A stretch of 64,000 bases of DNA from Paracoccus halophilus (lineage in GTDB: Bacteria; Pseudomonadota; Alphaproteobacteria; Rhodobacterales; Rhodobacteraceae), in contig NZ_JRKN01000011.1 of assembly GCF_000763905.1 (NCBI RefSeq), positions 1 to 64,000 of the forward strand, written 5' to 3'. Below are positions 1-9,611 of this stretch, one piece after another; the stretch's first letter is position 1; each line of letters begins with the position of its first letter. The notes below the pieces were generated by a model. The model was not told the origin of the DNA. It did no database searches and worked only from the letters and a program-made list of their open reading frames with translations. Position numbers and translations under genes: made by a program.

Positions 1-251
1 GGCCCGGACGGCACAGCTCAAACCCGATCGCAACGCTGCGTAGAATACTGACTGTCACGCTGGCACGCAGATAGATGCGATGTCCATGCGGCACCCAGAT
101 TAACCCATCTCTTGTGACGCTGTAAGACAAGATGGCCGGGTCGAGCAAAACCCGCGAAACCTTTCGGGATAAGCCCGGAGGTTCACTTACGGCATGCTGT
201 CGGGCGCAGAGCGCCCGGCAGCAGAGCGGTCGTAGCATCCGGCTTGCCGGA
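1..251. other. Gene-free left edge
   Basis: I see no convincing gene here. Both strands give only short frames, and the long plus-strand frame running through this edge is a shadow of the MORN gene. The stretch is less GC-rich than its neighbours and contains several short complementary segments, including two perfect hairpins at 201-217 and 237-252. It could hold a 3' untranslated region or a small RNA, but no family was recognised. Confidence 0.4.
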
Positions 252-252
252 T
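201..252 (-). terminator. Two hairpins at the 3' end of the MORN gene
   Basis: A 7-bp perfect stem with a 2-nt loop (237-243 with 246-252) begins at the stop codon of the minus-strand MORN gene. A second 7-bp stem with loop AGA lies at 201-217. Neither is followed by a T tract on the minus strand, so they may stabilise the 3' end rather than act as a classical intrinsic terminator. Confidence 0.35.
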
Positions 253-1709
253 TACTGACCTGCCGGAGGCTCCTGCGGCACCACGCCCTCGGGCGTCTCG
301 GCACCTTCGGGCGTCGTGCCCTCGCCCGCGGGCACCGCCAGCCGGTTGTCCTGCCATTCGCCCGAGGCGACCTCGCCCGTGGCATAGCGCATGACGCCGT
401 CGCCCTGGCGTTTGCCCATCACGAAATGGCCGGTATAGACATCGCCATTGGCATAGGTCGCGACGCCTTCGCCGTCGATCTCGCCCTCTTTCCAGTTGCC
501 CTCGTAGCGGAAACCGTCCGGCGCGATCAGCCGGCCGCGGCCGTGGCGCAGCCCGTCCACGAACGAGCCGTCATAGGTGGTGCCGTCGGCATAGGTCGCC
601 TGCCCCTCGCCATGGCGCTGGCCGTCGCGCCAGGCGCCGTTATAGACGTAACCGTCGGGATAGGTCATGCGGCCCAGCCCCTCGTTCCGGCCGCGCTTGA
701 AGCCGCCCTCATAGGTCAGGCCATTGGCGTATTTCGCCACGCCCTGTCCCTCGATCGCGCCGGCGAGCCATTCGCCGTCATAGCTGGAGCCGTCCGAATA
801 GGTGATCAGCCCGCGCCCCTCGGGCAGGTCGTTGCGCAGCGCGCCCTCATAGACCGAGCCGTCGGGATAGGTGATCCGGCCAAGCCCCTCCATCCGGCCC
901 TCGACCCAGTCGCCGGCATAGACATAGCCGTCCGTGCCGGTGAAGGTACCCACGCCCCAACGCTTGTCGGCGCGGAAATCGCCCTCGTAGCGGTCGCCAT
1001 TGGCATAGGAGGCAATGCCGCGCCCCTCGCGCCGGCCATTGGCGAAACGGCCCTGATAGCTGTCGCCCGAGGGCTGGACCAGCTTGCCCTCGCCCGACAT
1101 CTGGCCGGCGGCCCAGCCGCCCTCATAGCTCAGCCCGTCGGGCATGGTCAGCTTGCCCTGCCCGGCGCGCTGGTTGCCCTTCATCTGGCCGTCATAGGTG
1201 GCGCCGTCGGGATAGGTGATCCGGCCCGCGCCCTCCTTGACGCCCTGTACCCAGCCGCCTTCGTAGCGATAGCCGTTGGGCTGGGTCAGCACGCCGCGCC
1301 CGTCATGCAGCGCGTTCACGAAACCGCCCTCGTAGCTTGAGCCATTGGCGTAATGCGCGACGCCCTGGCCGGTGATCTGGCCCTCGAGCCAGTCGCCCTC
1401 ATAGGTGCCGCCATCGGCATAGGTGATCTTGCCCTTGCCATGCGGCTTGCCGCCGGCAAAGCCCCCCTCATAGACCGAGCCGTTGGGGAATCTGGCTACG
1501 CCCTGGCCCAGGATCTCGCCCTCGACCCAGTCGCCGGTATATTCGTAACCCGAGGGCAGGCGATAGGTGCCGCGCCCGTGCTGCTTGCCGTTTCGGAACG
1601 TGCCCTCATAGACGCCGCCATCGTCATATTGCTTGGTCACGACGGCCTGCGCGCCGGCCATGCCCGCGCCGGCCAATATGACCGCGCAAGCGACAATGGC
1701 TGCTTTCAT
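252..1709 (-). CDS. Exported MORN-repeat protein
   Basis: The protein has 485 residues. It begins with a signal peptide (about residues 1-22, ending AGAQA). The rest is almost entirely 18 consecutive 23-residue MORN repeats (pattern YEGxWxxGxxxGxGxxxYxDG) plus a partial one, followed by an acidic, proline-rich tail of about 30 residues. MORN repeats form elongated beta-hairpin solenoids; in eukaryotes they bind membranes or partner proteins, and in bacteria their role is poorly known. The signal peptide places it in the periplasm or outside the cell. The start at 1709 was chosen because GGAGG lies about 8 bases upstream and the signal peptide follows directly; a longer upstream frame adds 22 uncharacteristic residues. 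It is divergent from nadE. Its exact function cannot be deduced. Confidence 0.85.
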   Translation of the reverse strand: MKAAIVACAVILAGAGMAGAQAVVTKQYDDGGVYEGTFRNGKQHGRGTYRLPSGYEYTGDWVEGEILGQGVARFPNGSVYEGGFAGGKPHGKGKITYADGGTYEGDWLEGQITGQGVAHYANGSSYEGGFVNALHDGRGVLTQPNGYRYEGGWVQGVKEGAGRITYPDGATYDGQMKGNQRAGQGKLTMPDGLSYEGGWAAGQMSGEGKLVQPSGDSYQGRFANGRREGRGIASYANGDRYEGDFRADKRWGVGTFTGTDGYVYAGDWVEGRMEGLGRITYPDGSVYEGALRNDLPEGRGLITYSDGSSYDGEWLAGAIEGQGVAKYANGLTYEGGFKRGRNEGLGRMTYPDGYVYNGAWRDGQRHGEGQATYADGTTYDGSFVDGLRHGRGRLIAPDGFRYEGNWKEGEIDGEGVATYANGDVYTGHFVMGKRQGDGVMRYATGEVASGEWQDNRLAVPAGEGTTPEGAETPEGVVPQEPPAGQ

Positions 1710-1841
1710 GGGTCCTGCCTCCGCCTTATCACGTCTTTTGCCAACGGGTTTACCGCAAGGGGATGACGGGCGCAAAGGGCGACTTTCCCTTGGCCGCTTC
1801 CTCGCCTATCACATGGGCGACATCCGGAAAAGGAGCGCGCC

Positions 1842-3512
1842 ATGGCCGAAAAATTCCGCATCACGCTTGCCCAGCTGAACCCGACCGTCGGCGATCTGCC
1901 CGGCAATGCCGCCAAGGCGCGCGCGGCATGGGAACGGGCCCGCGATGCCGGTGCCGCGATGCTGGCCCTGCCCGAGATGTTCATCACCGGCTACCAGACC
2001 CAGGATCTGGTCCTGAAACGCGCCTTTACCGAAGATGCGATGGCCCGGATCGAAAGCCTGGCGCGCGATTGTGCCGATGGCCCGGCGATCGGCATCGGCG
2101 GCCCCTGGGCCTCGAGCGACAAGCTCTATAACGCCTGGTGGATCCTGCATCGGGGCCAGGTGGTGACGCGGGTGCTGAAACACGACCTGCCCCACAAGCA
2201 GTTGTTCGACGAATTGCGCCTGTTCGATCAGGGTCCGCTGCAGGGCCCCTACAGCATCGGCGGCATCCGCATCGGCAGCCCGATCTGCGAGGACGCCTGG
2301 TGGCCCGAGGTGGCCGAAACCCTGGCCGAGAGCGGCGCCGAGATCCTGATCGTCCCGAATGGCAGCCCCTACCATCGCAACAAGCTGGACCTGCGCATGG
2401 GCCACATGGTCGGGCGCGTCGTCGAGACGGGCCTGCCGCTGGTCTATCTGAACTCGGTCGGCGGGCAGGACGATCAGCTTTACGACGGCGCCAGCTTCGT
2501 GCTGAACCCCGGCGCGGACGGGGGCGCCGACAAGGTGGTGCAGCTGGCCCCCTTTGACGAGGTGATCGAGCATGTCGATTTCACCCGCAGCCCCGAGGGC
2601 TGGCGCGCCACGCCCGGCCGCATGGATCACCAGCCCGATGAATGGGAACAGGATTACCGCGCCATGACCGAGGGCTTGCGCGACTACATGCGCAAATCCG
2701 GGTTCAAGCGGGTGGTGCTGGGCCTGTCGGGCGGCATCGACTCGGCGCTGGTCGCGGCGATCGCCGGCGATGCCATCGGCCCCGACAACCTGCGCTGCGT
2801 GATGCTGCCCAGCGAATACACCTCGCAACCCAGTCTGGACGATGCCGCCGATTGCGCGACCCGGCTGGGCGCCCGGCTGGACACGGTCGGCATCGAGGGC
2901 CCCCGCGACGCCGTCACCCGGGCGCTGGCGCATCTGATGGCGGGCACGAAACCCGACACGACCGAGGAAAACATCCAGTCCCGCCTGCGCGGCGTCATGC
3001 TGATGGCGATTTCCAACAAGTTCGGCGAATTGCTGCTGACCACCGGCAACAAGTCCGAGATCGCGGTGGGTTATGCCACGATCTATGGCGACATGGCGGG
3101 CGGCTACAATCCGATCAAGGATCTGTACAAGACCCGCGTCTTTGAAACCTGCCGCTGGCGCAACGCCAACCATCGCGACTGGATGCTGGGCCGCAGGGGC
3201 GAGGTGATCCCGCCGCGGATCATCAGCAAGCCGCCCTCGGCCGAGCTGCGCCCCGACCAGAAGGATCAGGACAGCCTGCCCCCCTATGAGGTGCTGGACG
3301 CGATCCTTGAAGGGCTGGTGGAAAAGGACCTGGCGCTCAAGGATCTGGTCGCGCATGGCTTTGATGCCGACACGGTCAGGCAGGTCGAAAAGCTGCTCTA
3401 TAACAGCGAATGGAAACGCTATCAGGCCGCCCCCGGGCCGCGGATTTCCCCCCGCGCCTTCTGGCTGGACCGGCGCTATCCGCTGGTCAATCGCTGGCGC
3501 GATCAACTCTAG
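1842..3512 (+). CDS. nadE: Glutamine-dependent NAD+ synthetase
   Basis: Makes NAD+ from nicotinic acid adenine dinucleotide, ATP and glutamine in the cytoplasm. The protein has 556 residues, the usual length of the glutamine-hydrolysing form. Residues 1-260 are a nitrilase-like glutaminase domain with the Glu45-Lys113-Cys149 triad (LPEMF, LKHDLP, ICEDAWW). From about residue 270 comes the synthetase domain with the P-loop motif LSGGIDS near residue 295. An AAAGGAG ribosome site precedes the ATG at a good distance. Two other NAD genes, pncB and pncA, lie 1.5-3.4 kb downstream on the other strand, so this is a loose NAD biosynthesis and salvage neighbourhood. Confidence 0.95.
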   Translation: MAEKFRITLAQLNPTVGDLPGNAAKARAAWERARDAGAAMLALPEMFITGYQTQDLVLKRAFTEDAMARIESLARDCADGPAIGIGGPWASSDKLYNAWWILHRGQVVTRVLKHDLPHKQLFDELRLFDQGPLQGPYSIGGIRIGSPICEDAWWPEVAETLAESGAEILIVPNGSPYHRNKLDLRMGHMVGRVVETGLPLVYLNSVGGQDDQLYDGASFVLNPGADGGADKVVQLAPFDEVIEHVDFTRSPEGWRATPGRMDHQPDEWEQDYRAMTEGLRDYMRKSGFKRVVLGLSGGIDSALVAAIAGDAIGPDNLRCVMLPSEYTSQPSLDDAADCATRLGARLDTVGIEGPRDAVTRALAHLMAGTKPDTTEENIQSRLRGVMLMAISNKFGELLLTTGNKSEIAVGYATIYGDMAGGYNPIKDLYKTRVFETCRWRNANHRDWMLGRRGEVIPPRIISKPPSAELRPDQKDQDSLPPYEVLDAILEGLVEKDLALKDLVAHGFDADTVRQVEKLLYNSEWKRYQAAPGPRISPRAFWLDRRYPLVNRWRDQL

Positions 3513-3565
3513 ATGGAGTAAGGCACCGGCCAGGGCCCGGAATCCCGGGTGATGCGAGGTCACCA

Positions 3566-3690
3566 CGGAAAAGGTCATCTTATTGTTATCATTCTATAAT
3601 TTCTTCAAATATGCAAAGAATACTATCTATTTAGGCAGGTTCATTTTCCGGTTTTGTAGCTTATGCTTGTCGGGCGGCGGTATAATTGAA
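3566..3690 (+). promoter_or_regulatory. AT-rich putative promoter zone before the Hint gene
   Basis: The gap between nadE and the Hint-domain gene is markedly AT-rich compared with the rest of the window. It contains two TATAAT hexamers, at 3595-3600 and 3681-3686. No convincing -35 box sits 16-18 bases upstream of either, so the actual start site is undecided. The composition itself suggests a regulatory or acquired segment. Confidence 0.25.
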
Positions 3691-3795
3691 TCGTGCCGCA
3701 ACCCGGCGCCGATGCGGCAGCCCTGCCGATGACAGCACCGGATACAGCCGATCTCTTTCCGCACCCTGCGGGGTAACCAGTAGTAAGGGTCTGAA

Positions 3796-4920
3796 ATGCC
3801 GACTTCCACAGATGTCCGGGCGATCGCCCTGGGAACCCACCGCACACTTGACACCAATGAATTCCGGATCGGGGCGGAGCGCGCCGGCGAACTGGTCGGA
3901 ATGACGTTCGGCAGCGTCGACGACCCGCTTGCCGTCAACATCTTTTCGACCACGCTCTACGATGGAAACGACGACGGCACGATCAGATTTGACGGTCCTT
4001 CCGGCCCGCGTCCCAATGAATACGCGGTCGTCGACGGGGATCCGCATTACATCGATACCGGCATCCTCTATGTCGGGACCGTCACCTATATGGACGGGAC
4101 CAGCGCCAGCAACGTGCCGCTGCGCATCCTGCAGGATACGGACGGCAATCTTGCGCTTGCCCCGCCGCCCGCCAGCGCCTCGGCATATGAAATCGACTCG
4201 ATGACGACCCTTCCCATCGAATCGATCACCATTACCGGCGTCCTGCAGAACAATTTCAACACGCTCGACAGTTCGCGTTACGGGCTTGAGGATGCGCCGA
4301 CCTTTGTCTGTTTCCGCCGTGGCACGCTGATCCGGACCCCGCGCGGCGATGTCGCGGTCGAGGATCTGCAGCCGGGCGATCTGGTCATCACCCGCGATCA
4401 CGGCCCGCAGCCGCTGCGCTGGATCGGCTCGAAACGGGTCGATTCCGCCTTGCTCCAGGCCTTCGCGACCATGCGCCCCGTGCGCATCGGCGCCGGCGCG
4501 CTTGGCAAGAACCTGCCCACGCGCGATCTCTATGTCTCGCAGCAGCACCGGGTTCTGGTCCATTCCCCAATCGCGCGCCGCATGCTTGGCGAGACCGAAG
4601 TGCTGATCGCCGCCAAGGAGCTGACCGGCCTTGACGGGATCGAGATCGACGACAGCAACGAGGCGCTGGAATATTTCCACCTGCTGTTCGACGCGCATGA
4701 AATCCTCTGCTCGGAGGGGGCGCTGACCGAGTCCCTGTTCACCGGCCCCGAAGCCCTGAAATCGGTCGGCGCGGAGGCACGCGCCGAAATGATGGCGCTG
4801 TTCCCGCAACTGTTTGACGACCGCGCGCCCGCGCGGCGGATCGGCAAGGGGGCAAAAGCGCGGCAACTCGTCCGGCGTCACGGCAAGAACCGGCGCGAGC
4901 TGCAGGAAATGGCGCTGTAA
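3796..4920 (+). CDS. Hint-domain protein
   Basis: The protein has 374 residues. Residues 1-170 are an unrecognised, probably beta-rich region with no signal peptide. A Hint (hedgehog/intein) domain starts at Cys172 with CFRRGTLIRTPRG, followed by VEDLQPGDLVITRDHG and the block LYVSQQHRVLVH containing the conserved His. This matches the Hint_2 type that is abundant in Rhodobacterales. Hint domains can catalyse N-S acyl shift and self-cleavage at the first Cys; whether this one does is not known. The C-terminus (about 345-374) is rich in Arg and Lys. The gene stands alone and ends in a strong hairpin shared with pncB. Export by a type I route is conceivable, but no RTX repeats are visible. Confidence 0.8.
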   Translation: MPTSTDVRAIALGTHRTLDTNEFRIGAERAGELVGMTFGSVDDPLAVNIFSTTLYDGNDDGTIRFDGPSGPRPNEYAVVDGDPHYIDTGILYVGTVTYMDGTSASNVPLRILQDTDGNLALAPPPASASAYEIDSMTTLPIESITITGVLQNNFNTLDSSRYGLEDAPTFVCFRRGTLIRTPRGDVAVEDLQPGDLVITRDHGPQPLRWIGSKRVDSALLQAFATMRPVRIGAGALGKNLPTRDLYVSQQHRVLVHSPIARRMLGETEVLIAAKELTGLDGIEIDDSNEALEYFHLLFDAHEILCSEGALTESLFTGPEALKSVGAEARAEMMALFPQLFDDRAPARRIGKGAKARQLVRRHGKNRRELQEMAL

Positions 4921-4930
4921 GCGCCTGCAT

Positions 4931-4968
4931 TGTCAGACCCCGGACCACCACCATGCCGGGGTCTGACA
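4931..4968. terminator. Bidirectional hairpin between the Hint gene and pncB
   Basis: A perfect 13-bp stem (TGTCAGACCCCGG at 4931-4943 with its complement at 4956-4968) encloses a 12-nt loop. It sits midway between two convergent genes, the expected place for a terminator serving both. Neither side has a long T tract. Confidence 0.6.
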
Positions 4969-5006
4969 GTCGCAGCCGGATGCCCCCTGCCCGCCGCAGG
5001 CCGGCA

Positions 5007-6317
5007 TCAGACCAGCACTTCCATCCGTTCTTGCGCGCCGACACCGAAAACACGGCGATACCGTTCGATATCGGCCTGCGGGCCAGTGGCCTTTTCGGGA
5101 TTGTCCGACAGCTTGACGGTCGGCCGGCCATTGGCCGCCACGGCCTTGCAGACCAGCGAAAACGGCGCCAGCCCGTCATCCGGCGCCAGATTTCGAAAGT
5201 CATTGGTCAGCAGCGTGCCCCAGCCAAAGCTGATCTTGGCGCGGCCGCGGAACTGCTGGAACAGTTCCCGGATCTTGTCCACATCCAGCCCGTCGGAAAA
5301 GATGATCAGCTTCTGCCGGGGATCCTCGCCGCGATCCTGCCACCAGCGGATCGCGATCTCGGCGCCTTGGGCGGGGTCGCCGCTGTCGACGCGGATGCCG
5401 GTCCAGCCCGCCAGCCAGTCCGGCGCACGGTCCAGAAACCCCTTGCTGCCATAGGTATCGGGCAGGATGATGCGCAGCATGCCGTCATGTTCCTCGTGCC
5501 AGTCGGCAAGCACGCGATAGGGCGCCTGGCGCAATTCCTCGTCGTTCTCGGCCAGCGCGGCATAGACCATGGGCAGCTCATGGGCATTGGTGCCGATCGC
5601 CTCGATGTCGCGGCGCATGGCGATCAGGCAGTTCGAGGTGCCGACGAAACGCCTGTCGCCCAGCCCCTCGACCATGGCCTGCACGCACCAGTCCTGCCAC
5701 AGGAATCCGTGCCGCCGGCGGGTGCCGAAATCGGCAATGCGCAGATCGGGGCCAAGCTTGCGCAATTCCTCGATCTTTTCCCACAGCCGGGCCATGGCGC
5801 GGGCATAGAGCACCTGCAGCTCGAACCGCCCCATATCGCGCAGCACGGCGCGCGAGCGCAGTTCCATGATCACCGCCAGCGCCGGGATCTCCCACAGCAT
5901 GACCTCGGGCCAGCTGCCCTCGAAGGTCAGTTCGTACTGGCCGTCCCGCTTTTCCAGATGATAGGCGGGCAGCCGCAGGTTTTCGAGGAACTCCATGAAA
6001 TCGGGGCGAAACATCTGGCGCTTGCCGTAAAAGGTATTGCCCCGCATCCAGGTGCTTTCGCCGCGTGTCAGGCGCAGCCCGCGCACATGGTCCAGCTGCT
6101 CGCGCAGCTCGCCTTCGTCGATCAGCTCGGCCAGCCGGATGCGCCTGGTCCGGTTGATCAGGCTGAAGGTGACCTGCGTATCGCGCCGGTTGCGGAAAAC
6201 CGACTGGCACATCAGCAGCTTGTAGAAATCGGTATCGATCAGAGAACGTATGATCGGGTCGATCTTCCAGTTATGGTTATAGACGCGCGTGGCGATATCA
6301 ACCGTCTGGGTCATCAT
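5007..6317 (-). CDS. pncB: Nicotinate phosphoribosyltransferase
   Basis: Converts nicotinate, PRPP and ATP to nicotinate mononucleotide, the entry step of the Preiss-Handler NAD salvage route. The protein is 436 residues, typical for bacterial PncB. Family-typical blocks include [17 protein letters not shown] near the N-terminus, [16 protein letters not shown] mid-protein, GTSNCLIAM around residue 225, and IRVDSGDP plus [12 protein letters not shown] in the C-terminal half. Its start overlaps the end of pncA: ATGATGA contains both possible ATGs and the pncA stop, so the two are translationally coupled. PncA supplies its substrate nicotinate. Confidence 0.95.
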   Translation of the reverse strand: MMTQTVDIATRVYNHNWKIDPIIRSLIDTDFYKLLMCQSVFRNRRDTQVTFSLINRTRRIRLAELIDEGELREQLDHVRGLRLTRGESTWMRGNTFYGKRQMFRPDFMEFLENLRLPAYHLEKRDGQYELTFEGSWPEVMLWEIPALAVIMELRSRAVLRDMGRFELQVLYARAMARLWEKIEELRKLGPDLRIADFGTRRRHGFLWQDWCVQAMVEGLGDRRFVGTSNCLIAMRRDIEAIGTNAHELPMVYAALAENDEELRQAPYRVLADWHEEHDGMLRIILPDTYGSKGFLDRAPDWLAGWTGIRVDSGDPAQGAEIAIRWWQDRGEDPRQKLIIFSDGLDVDKIRELFQQFRGRAKISFGWGTLLTNDFRNLAPDDGLAPFSLVCKAVAANGRPTVKLSDNPEKATGPQADIERYRRVFGVGAQERMEVLV

Positions 6318-6910
6318 GCCAGGACCACCCCCGCCTCGCGCATGGTCGCGCGCGCCGCCTCGCGCGAGCCGTTCAGGTCGATGGCACGGGTCGCCTCTTC
6401 GATCACGATGGCACGGAAGCCCAGCCTGACCGCATCGACCGCCGACCAGGCAACGCAGAAATCATGCGCCAGCCCGACCAGGAACAGATCCGTCAAATCG
6501 CGGTCGCGCAGGTAACCGGCCAGCCCGGTCGGCGTCCGGTGGTCATTCTCGAAAAACGCCGAATAGCTGTCGATCTCGGCCCGGAACCCCTTGCGGATCA
6601 CCAGATCGGCGCGATCCGCGGCCAGCTGCGGATGCAGCCCGGCGCCCGGGCTGCCGATCACGCAATGGGCAGGCCAGAGCACTTGCGGGCCATAGGGCAT
6701 CTGGATGGTCGAAAAGGGCTCGGCCCCGGGGTGGTTCTCGGCAAAGCTGGCATGGTCCGGCGGATGCCAGTCCTGGGTCAGGACCACGGCGTCGAAATCG
6801 GCCATCATCTCGTTGATCGGGGCCACCAGCTCATCGCCCCCGGCGACGGCCAGCCGTCCGCCGGGGCAGAAATCCGGCTGCATGTCGATGACGATCAGGG
6901 CCTTTGCCAT
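6314..6910 (-). CDS. pncA: Nicotinamidase
   Basis: Deamidates nicotinamide to nicotinate, feeding PncB. The protein has 198 residues, close to the family norm. It shows DMQPDF with the catalytic Asp at the N-terminus, the metal-binding [22 protein letters not shown] with the catalytic Lys, and AHDFCV with the nucleophilic Cys. The start at 6910 was chosen because GGAGG lies 5 bases upstream and the family begins with [11 protein letters not shown]; the open frame extends upstream through non-homologous sequence. First gene of a pncA-pncB operon, divergent from the DASS transporter. Confidence 0.95.
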   Translation of the reverse strand: MAKALIVIDMQPDFCPGGRLAVAGGDELVAPINEMMADFDAVVLTQDWHPPDHASFAENHPGAEPFSTIQMPYGPQVLWPAHCVIGSPGAGLHPQLAADRADLVIRKGFRAEIDSYSAFFENDHRTPTGLAGYLRDRDLTDLFLVGLAHDFCVAWSAVDAVRLGFRAIVIEEATRAIDLNGSREAARATMREAGVVLA

Positions 6911-7052
6911 CAGCGCCTCCTTTTCCCGGCACGCGTGAGGGCCGACGGTAGGGCGCGGCGGCATATCCGTCAATGCCTGCAATCCCTTGCGACAATATGC
7001 GGGGCGCGCGTAAGCTGAAGACATATCATTCATTAAAGGGGCTCGTTTTGTC

Positions 7053-8660
7053 ATGGCTGAGGAAAACCTTCCCGAAGACCTGCACCAGCAGGGCGAATTC
7101 GACGAATACGATACCGGCCCCGGGCGTCCGCCCGCCCTGCTCTGGGGGCTGCGCGCCGCCGGGCTGATCGTCGCGGCCCTGGTCTGGCTGCTGCTGGGCG
7201 CCTCCGAGGGGCTGTCCCCCGACGGCCGCGTGGTCGCCGCCATCGGCACGTTGATGGCGATCTGGTGGATGTCCGAGGCGATCCCGCTTTCGGCCACCTC
7301 GCTGCTGCCGATCGTGCTGATCCCCATGCTGACCGAGCGCACGGTCAGCGAAGCGACCGCACCCTATGCCAACCCCATCGTGTTTCTGTTTCTGGGCGGT
7401 TTCCTGATCGCCATCGCGATGGAGAAATGGAACCTGCATCGCCGCATCGCGCTGTTGACCCTGCGCCGCGTCGGTGTGCAGCCCAAGCGCATCATCCTGG
7501 GCATGATGCTGGCCACCGGCTTTCTGTCCATGTGGGTGTCGAACACCGCCACCACCCTGATGATGCTGCCGATCGGCCTGTCGGTCCTGACCCTCGTGGT
7601 CGAGCGCAGCCAGGGCGCCGCGCATGGCGCCAGGGTGGCCGAGCATCTGGCCTCGGGCGGCAATATCAGCGCCGTGGTCCAGGACGACAATATCCGCCGC
7701 TTCGGCATCTGTCTGGTGCTGGCCATCGCCTGGTCGGCGACCATCGGCGGGCTGGGCACATTGCTGGGCAGCCCGCCCAATGCCATCGTCGCGGGCTATG
7801 TCGCGGATGAGCTGGACCGCGAGATCGGCTTTCTGCAATGGATGCTGATCGGCGTGCCGCTGTCCCTGGTGTTCACCCTGATCGCATGGTTCCTGATGAC
7901 CAATGTGCTTTACCGCTTCAAGCTGGACGAGGTGCCGGGCGGCCAGCGCATGATCGACGACGAGATCGCCGCGCTCGGCCAGGTCAGCCAGGGCGAACGC
8001 ATGGTGCTGATCGTCTTTGGCTCGGCCGCCTTTCTCTGGGTGGTGCCGGGTCTGCTGACCAGTCTCACCGGCTCGAATCTGGGCTTTCTGGGCAGCCTGA
8101 ACGACACCGCCATCGCCATTGCGGCGGGGATCGCGATGTTCATCCTGCCCGGTCGCGGCCGGACCGAGATGGTGCTGGACTGGAAAGACGCCGAGAACGG
8201 CCTGCCCTGGGGCGTGCTGCTGCTGTTCGGCGGCGGGCTCAGCCTCGCCAGCGCGGTCGCGGCCAGCGGGCTGGATCAGTGGTTCGGCCAGCAGGTCCAG
8301 GGGCTGGGATCGCTGACCCCGATCATGCTGATCGTCGCCGTCACCACGCTGATCCTGTTTTTGACCGAGATCACCTCGAACACCGCCACCGCCGCGACCT
8401 TCATCCCGATCCTGGGCGGTGTGGCCCTTGGCATCGGCGTCGATCCGATGGCGCTGCTGATCCCGGCCGCGTTCGCCGCGACCTGCGCCTTCATGCTGCC
8501 GGTCGGCACGCCGCCCAATGCCATCGTCTTCGGCACCGGCGCGGTGACCATCGGCCAGATGGCGCGCGGCGGCTTCGTGCTGAACATCGTCGGCATCATC
8601 CTGATCACCATGTTCATCTACCTGCTGGGCGGCTTTGCAATGGGGATCGCCTTCGGGTGA
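7053..8660 (+). CDS. DASS-family (SLC13) anion:Na+ symporter
   Basis: The protein has 535 residues and about 11-12 hydrophobic segments after a polar, acidic N-terminal tail of about 30 residues. The two SNT signature motifs of the divalent anion:Na+ symporter family are visible: WVSNTATTLMMLP in the first half and TSNTATAATFIPI in the second, each paired with a later helix (LLGSPPNAI, VGTPPNAIVFGTG). Family members import dicarboxylates, citrate or sulfate with Na+; the substrate here cannot be read from sequence. AAAGGGG lies upstream of the ATG. It stands alone, divergent from pncA. Confidence 0.88.
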   Translation: MAEENLPEDLHQQGEFDEYDTGPGRPPALLWGLRAAGLIVAALVWLLLGASEGLSPDGRVVAAIGTLMAIWWMSEAIPLSATSLLPIVLIPMLTERTVSEATAPYANPIVFLFLGGFLIAIAMEKWNLHRRIALLTLRRVGVQPKRIILGMMLATGFLSMWVSNTATTLMMLPIGLSVLTLVVERSQGAAHGARVAEHLASGGNISAVVQDDNIRRFGICLVLAIAWSATIGGLGTLLGSPPNAIVAGYVADELDREIGFLQWMLIGVPLSLVFTLIAWFLMTNVLYRFKLDEVPGGQRMIDDEIAALGQVSQGERMVLIVFGSAAFLWVVPGLLTSLTGSNLGFLGSLNDTAIAIAAGIAMFILPGRGRTEMVLDWKDAENGLPWGVLLLFGGGLSLASAVAASGLDQWFGQQVQGLGSLTPIMLIVAVTTLILFLTEITSNTATAATFIPILGGVALGIGVDPMALLIPAAFAATCAFMLPVGTPPNAIVFGTGAVTIGQMARGGFVLNIVGIILITMFIYLLGGFAMGIAFG

Positions 8661-8696
8661 TTTGACGCGAACCGGCGCGGCGGCTATGGCCAGCAC

Positions 8697-9587
8697 ATGC
8701 TGACCGTCGCCGCGCTTTACCATTTCACCCGCTTTCCCGACCCCGCCGCGATCAAGGGGCCGCTGGCCCGCATCGCCTGCGCCCATGGCGTGCGCGGCAC
8801 GCTGCTGCTGGCGCCCGAGGGGATCAACGGCACCATCGCCGGCAGTCGCGCGGGCATCGACGCGGTGCTGGCCCATATCCGCGCCCTGCCCGGCTGCGCC
8901 GCGCTGGAATGGAAGGAAAGCACGGCCGAGACCATGCCCTTCGGCCGCATGAAGGTCCGCCTGAAACGCGAGATCGTCACCATGGGCCAGCCCGACGTGG
9001 ACCCGACCGCCGCCACCGGCCGCTATGTCGAGCCGGGCGACTGGAACGCGCTGATCAGCGCCCCCGATGTCGCGGTGATCGACACCCGCAACGATTACGA
9101 GGTGCAGATCGGCACATTCGCCGGCGCCGTCGATCCCGGCACGGCCAGCTTTCGCGATTTCCCCGCCTGGTGGCGCGAGAACGCGCATCGCTTTCACAAC
9201 AAGCGCATCGCGATGTTCTGCACCGGCGGCATCCGCTGCGAGAAATCCACCAATTTCCTGCTGGGCGAAGGCGTGCCCGAGGTCTTTCACCTCAAGGGCG
9301 GCATCCTGAAATACCTCGAGGAGGTGCCCGAGCAGGACAGCCTCTGGCAGGGCGAATGTTTCGTTTTCGACAAGCGTGTCAGCCTGGGCCATGGCCTGCG
9401 CCCGGGCGATCACGTCCTTTGCCACGCCTGCCGCCGCCCGCTGGCGCCCGGGGATCGCGACCGCCCCGAATACGAAGAGGGCGTGTCCTGCCACCGCTGC
9501 GCCGGAGAATATTCAGATGCCGACCGCGCGCGCTTTCGCGAGCGTCAGCGACAGGTCAGGCGGGGCGAGTGCTTCGGCGAAGGATAG
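8697..9587 (+). CDS. trhO: tRNA uridine(34) hydroxylase, rhodanese fold
   Basis: TrhO (formerly YceA) hydroxylates U34 of certain tRNAs to ho5U using O2. The protein has 296 residues: an acylphosphatase-like N-terminal part with [14 protein letters not shown], a rhodanese domain with [14 protein letters not shown] and the essential Cys175 in [12 protein letters not shown], and a C-terminal segment with paired cysteines (CHACRRP and CHRCAGEY) that probably bind zinc. These are the expected family features. It follows the symporter by 36 bases on the same strand but has no functional link to it. Confidence 0.93.
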   Translation: MLTVAALYHFTRFPDPAAIKGPLARIACAHGVRGTLLLAPEGINGTIAGSRAGIDAVLAHIRALPGCAALEWKESTAETMPFGRMKVRLKREIVTMGQPDVDPTAATGRYVEPGDWNALISAPDVAVIDTRNDYEVQIGTFAGAVDPGTASFRDFPAWWRENAHRFHNKRIAMFCTGGIRCEKSTNFLLGEGVPEVFHLKGGILKYLEEVPEQDSLWQGECFVFDKRVSLGHGLRPGDHVLCHACRRPLAPGDRDRPEYEEGVSCHRCAGEYSDADRARFRERQRQVRRGECFGEG

Positions 9588-9611
9588 CAGGCCCCTGCCC
9601 CCCGGGCGGGA

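Noticed and set aside
132..1340. Long plus-strand frame with repeated GIG units over the MORN gene
   Set aside because: It is the antisense image of the MORN repeats; the minus strand has a signal peptide, ribosome site and known repeat family.
252..1709. Possible CRISPR or DNA tandem-repeat array in the MORN gene
   Set aside because: The 69-bp periodicity follows from the 23-residue protein repeats; units vary at DNA level and have no separate spacers.
3595..3686. Confident sigma-70 promoters for the Hint gene
   Set aside because: The TATAAT hexamers lack well-spaced -35 boxes, so only a low-confidence zone was listed.
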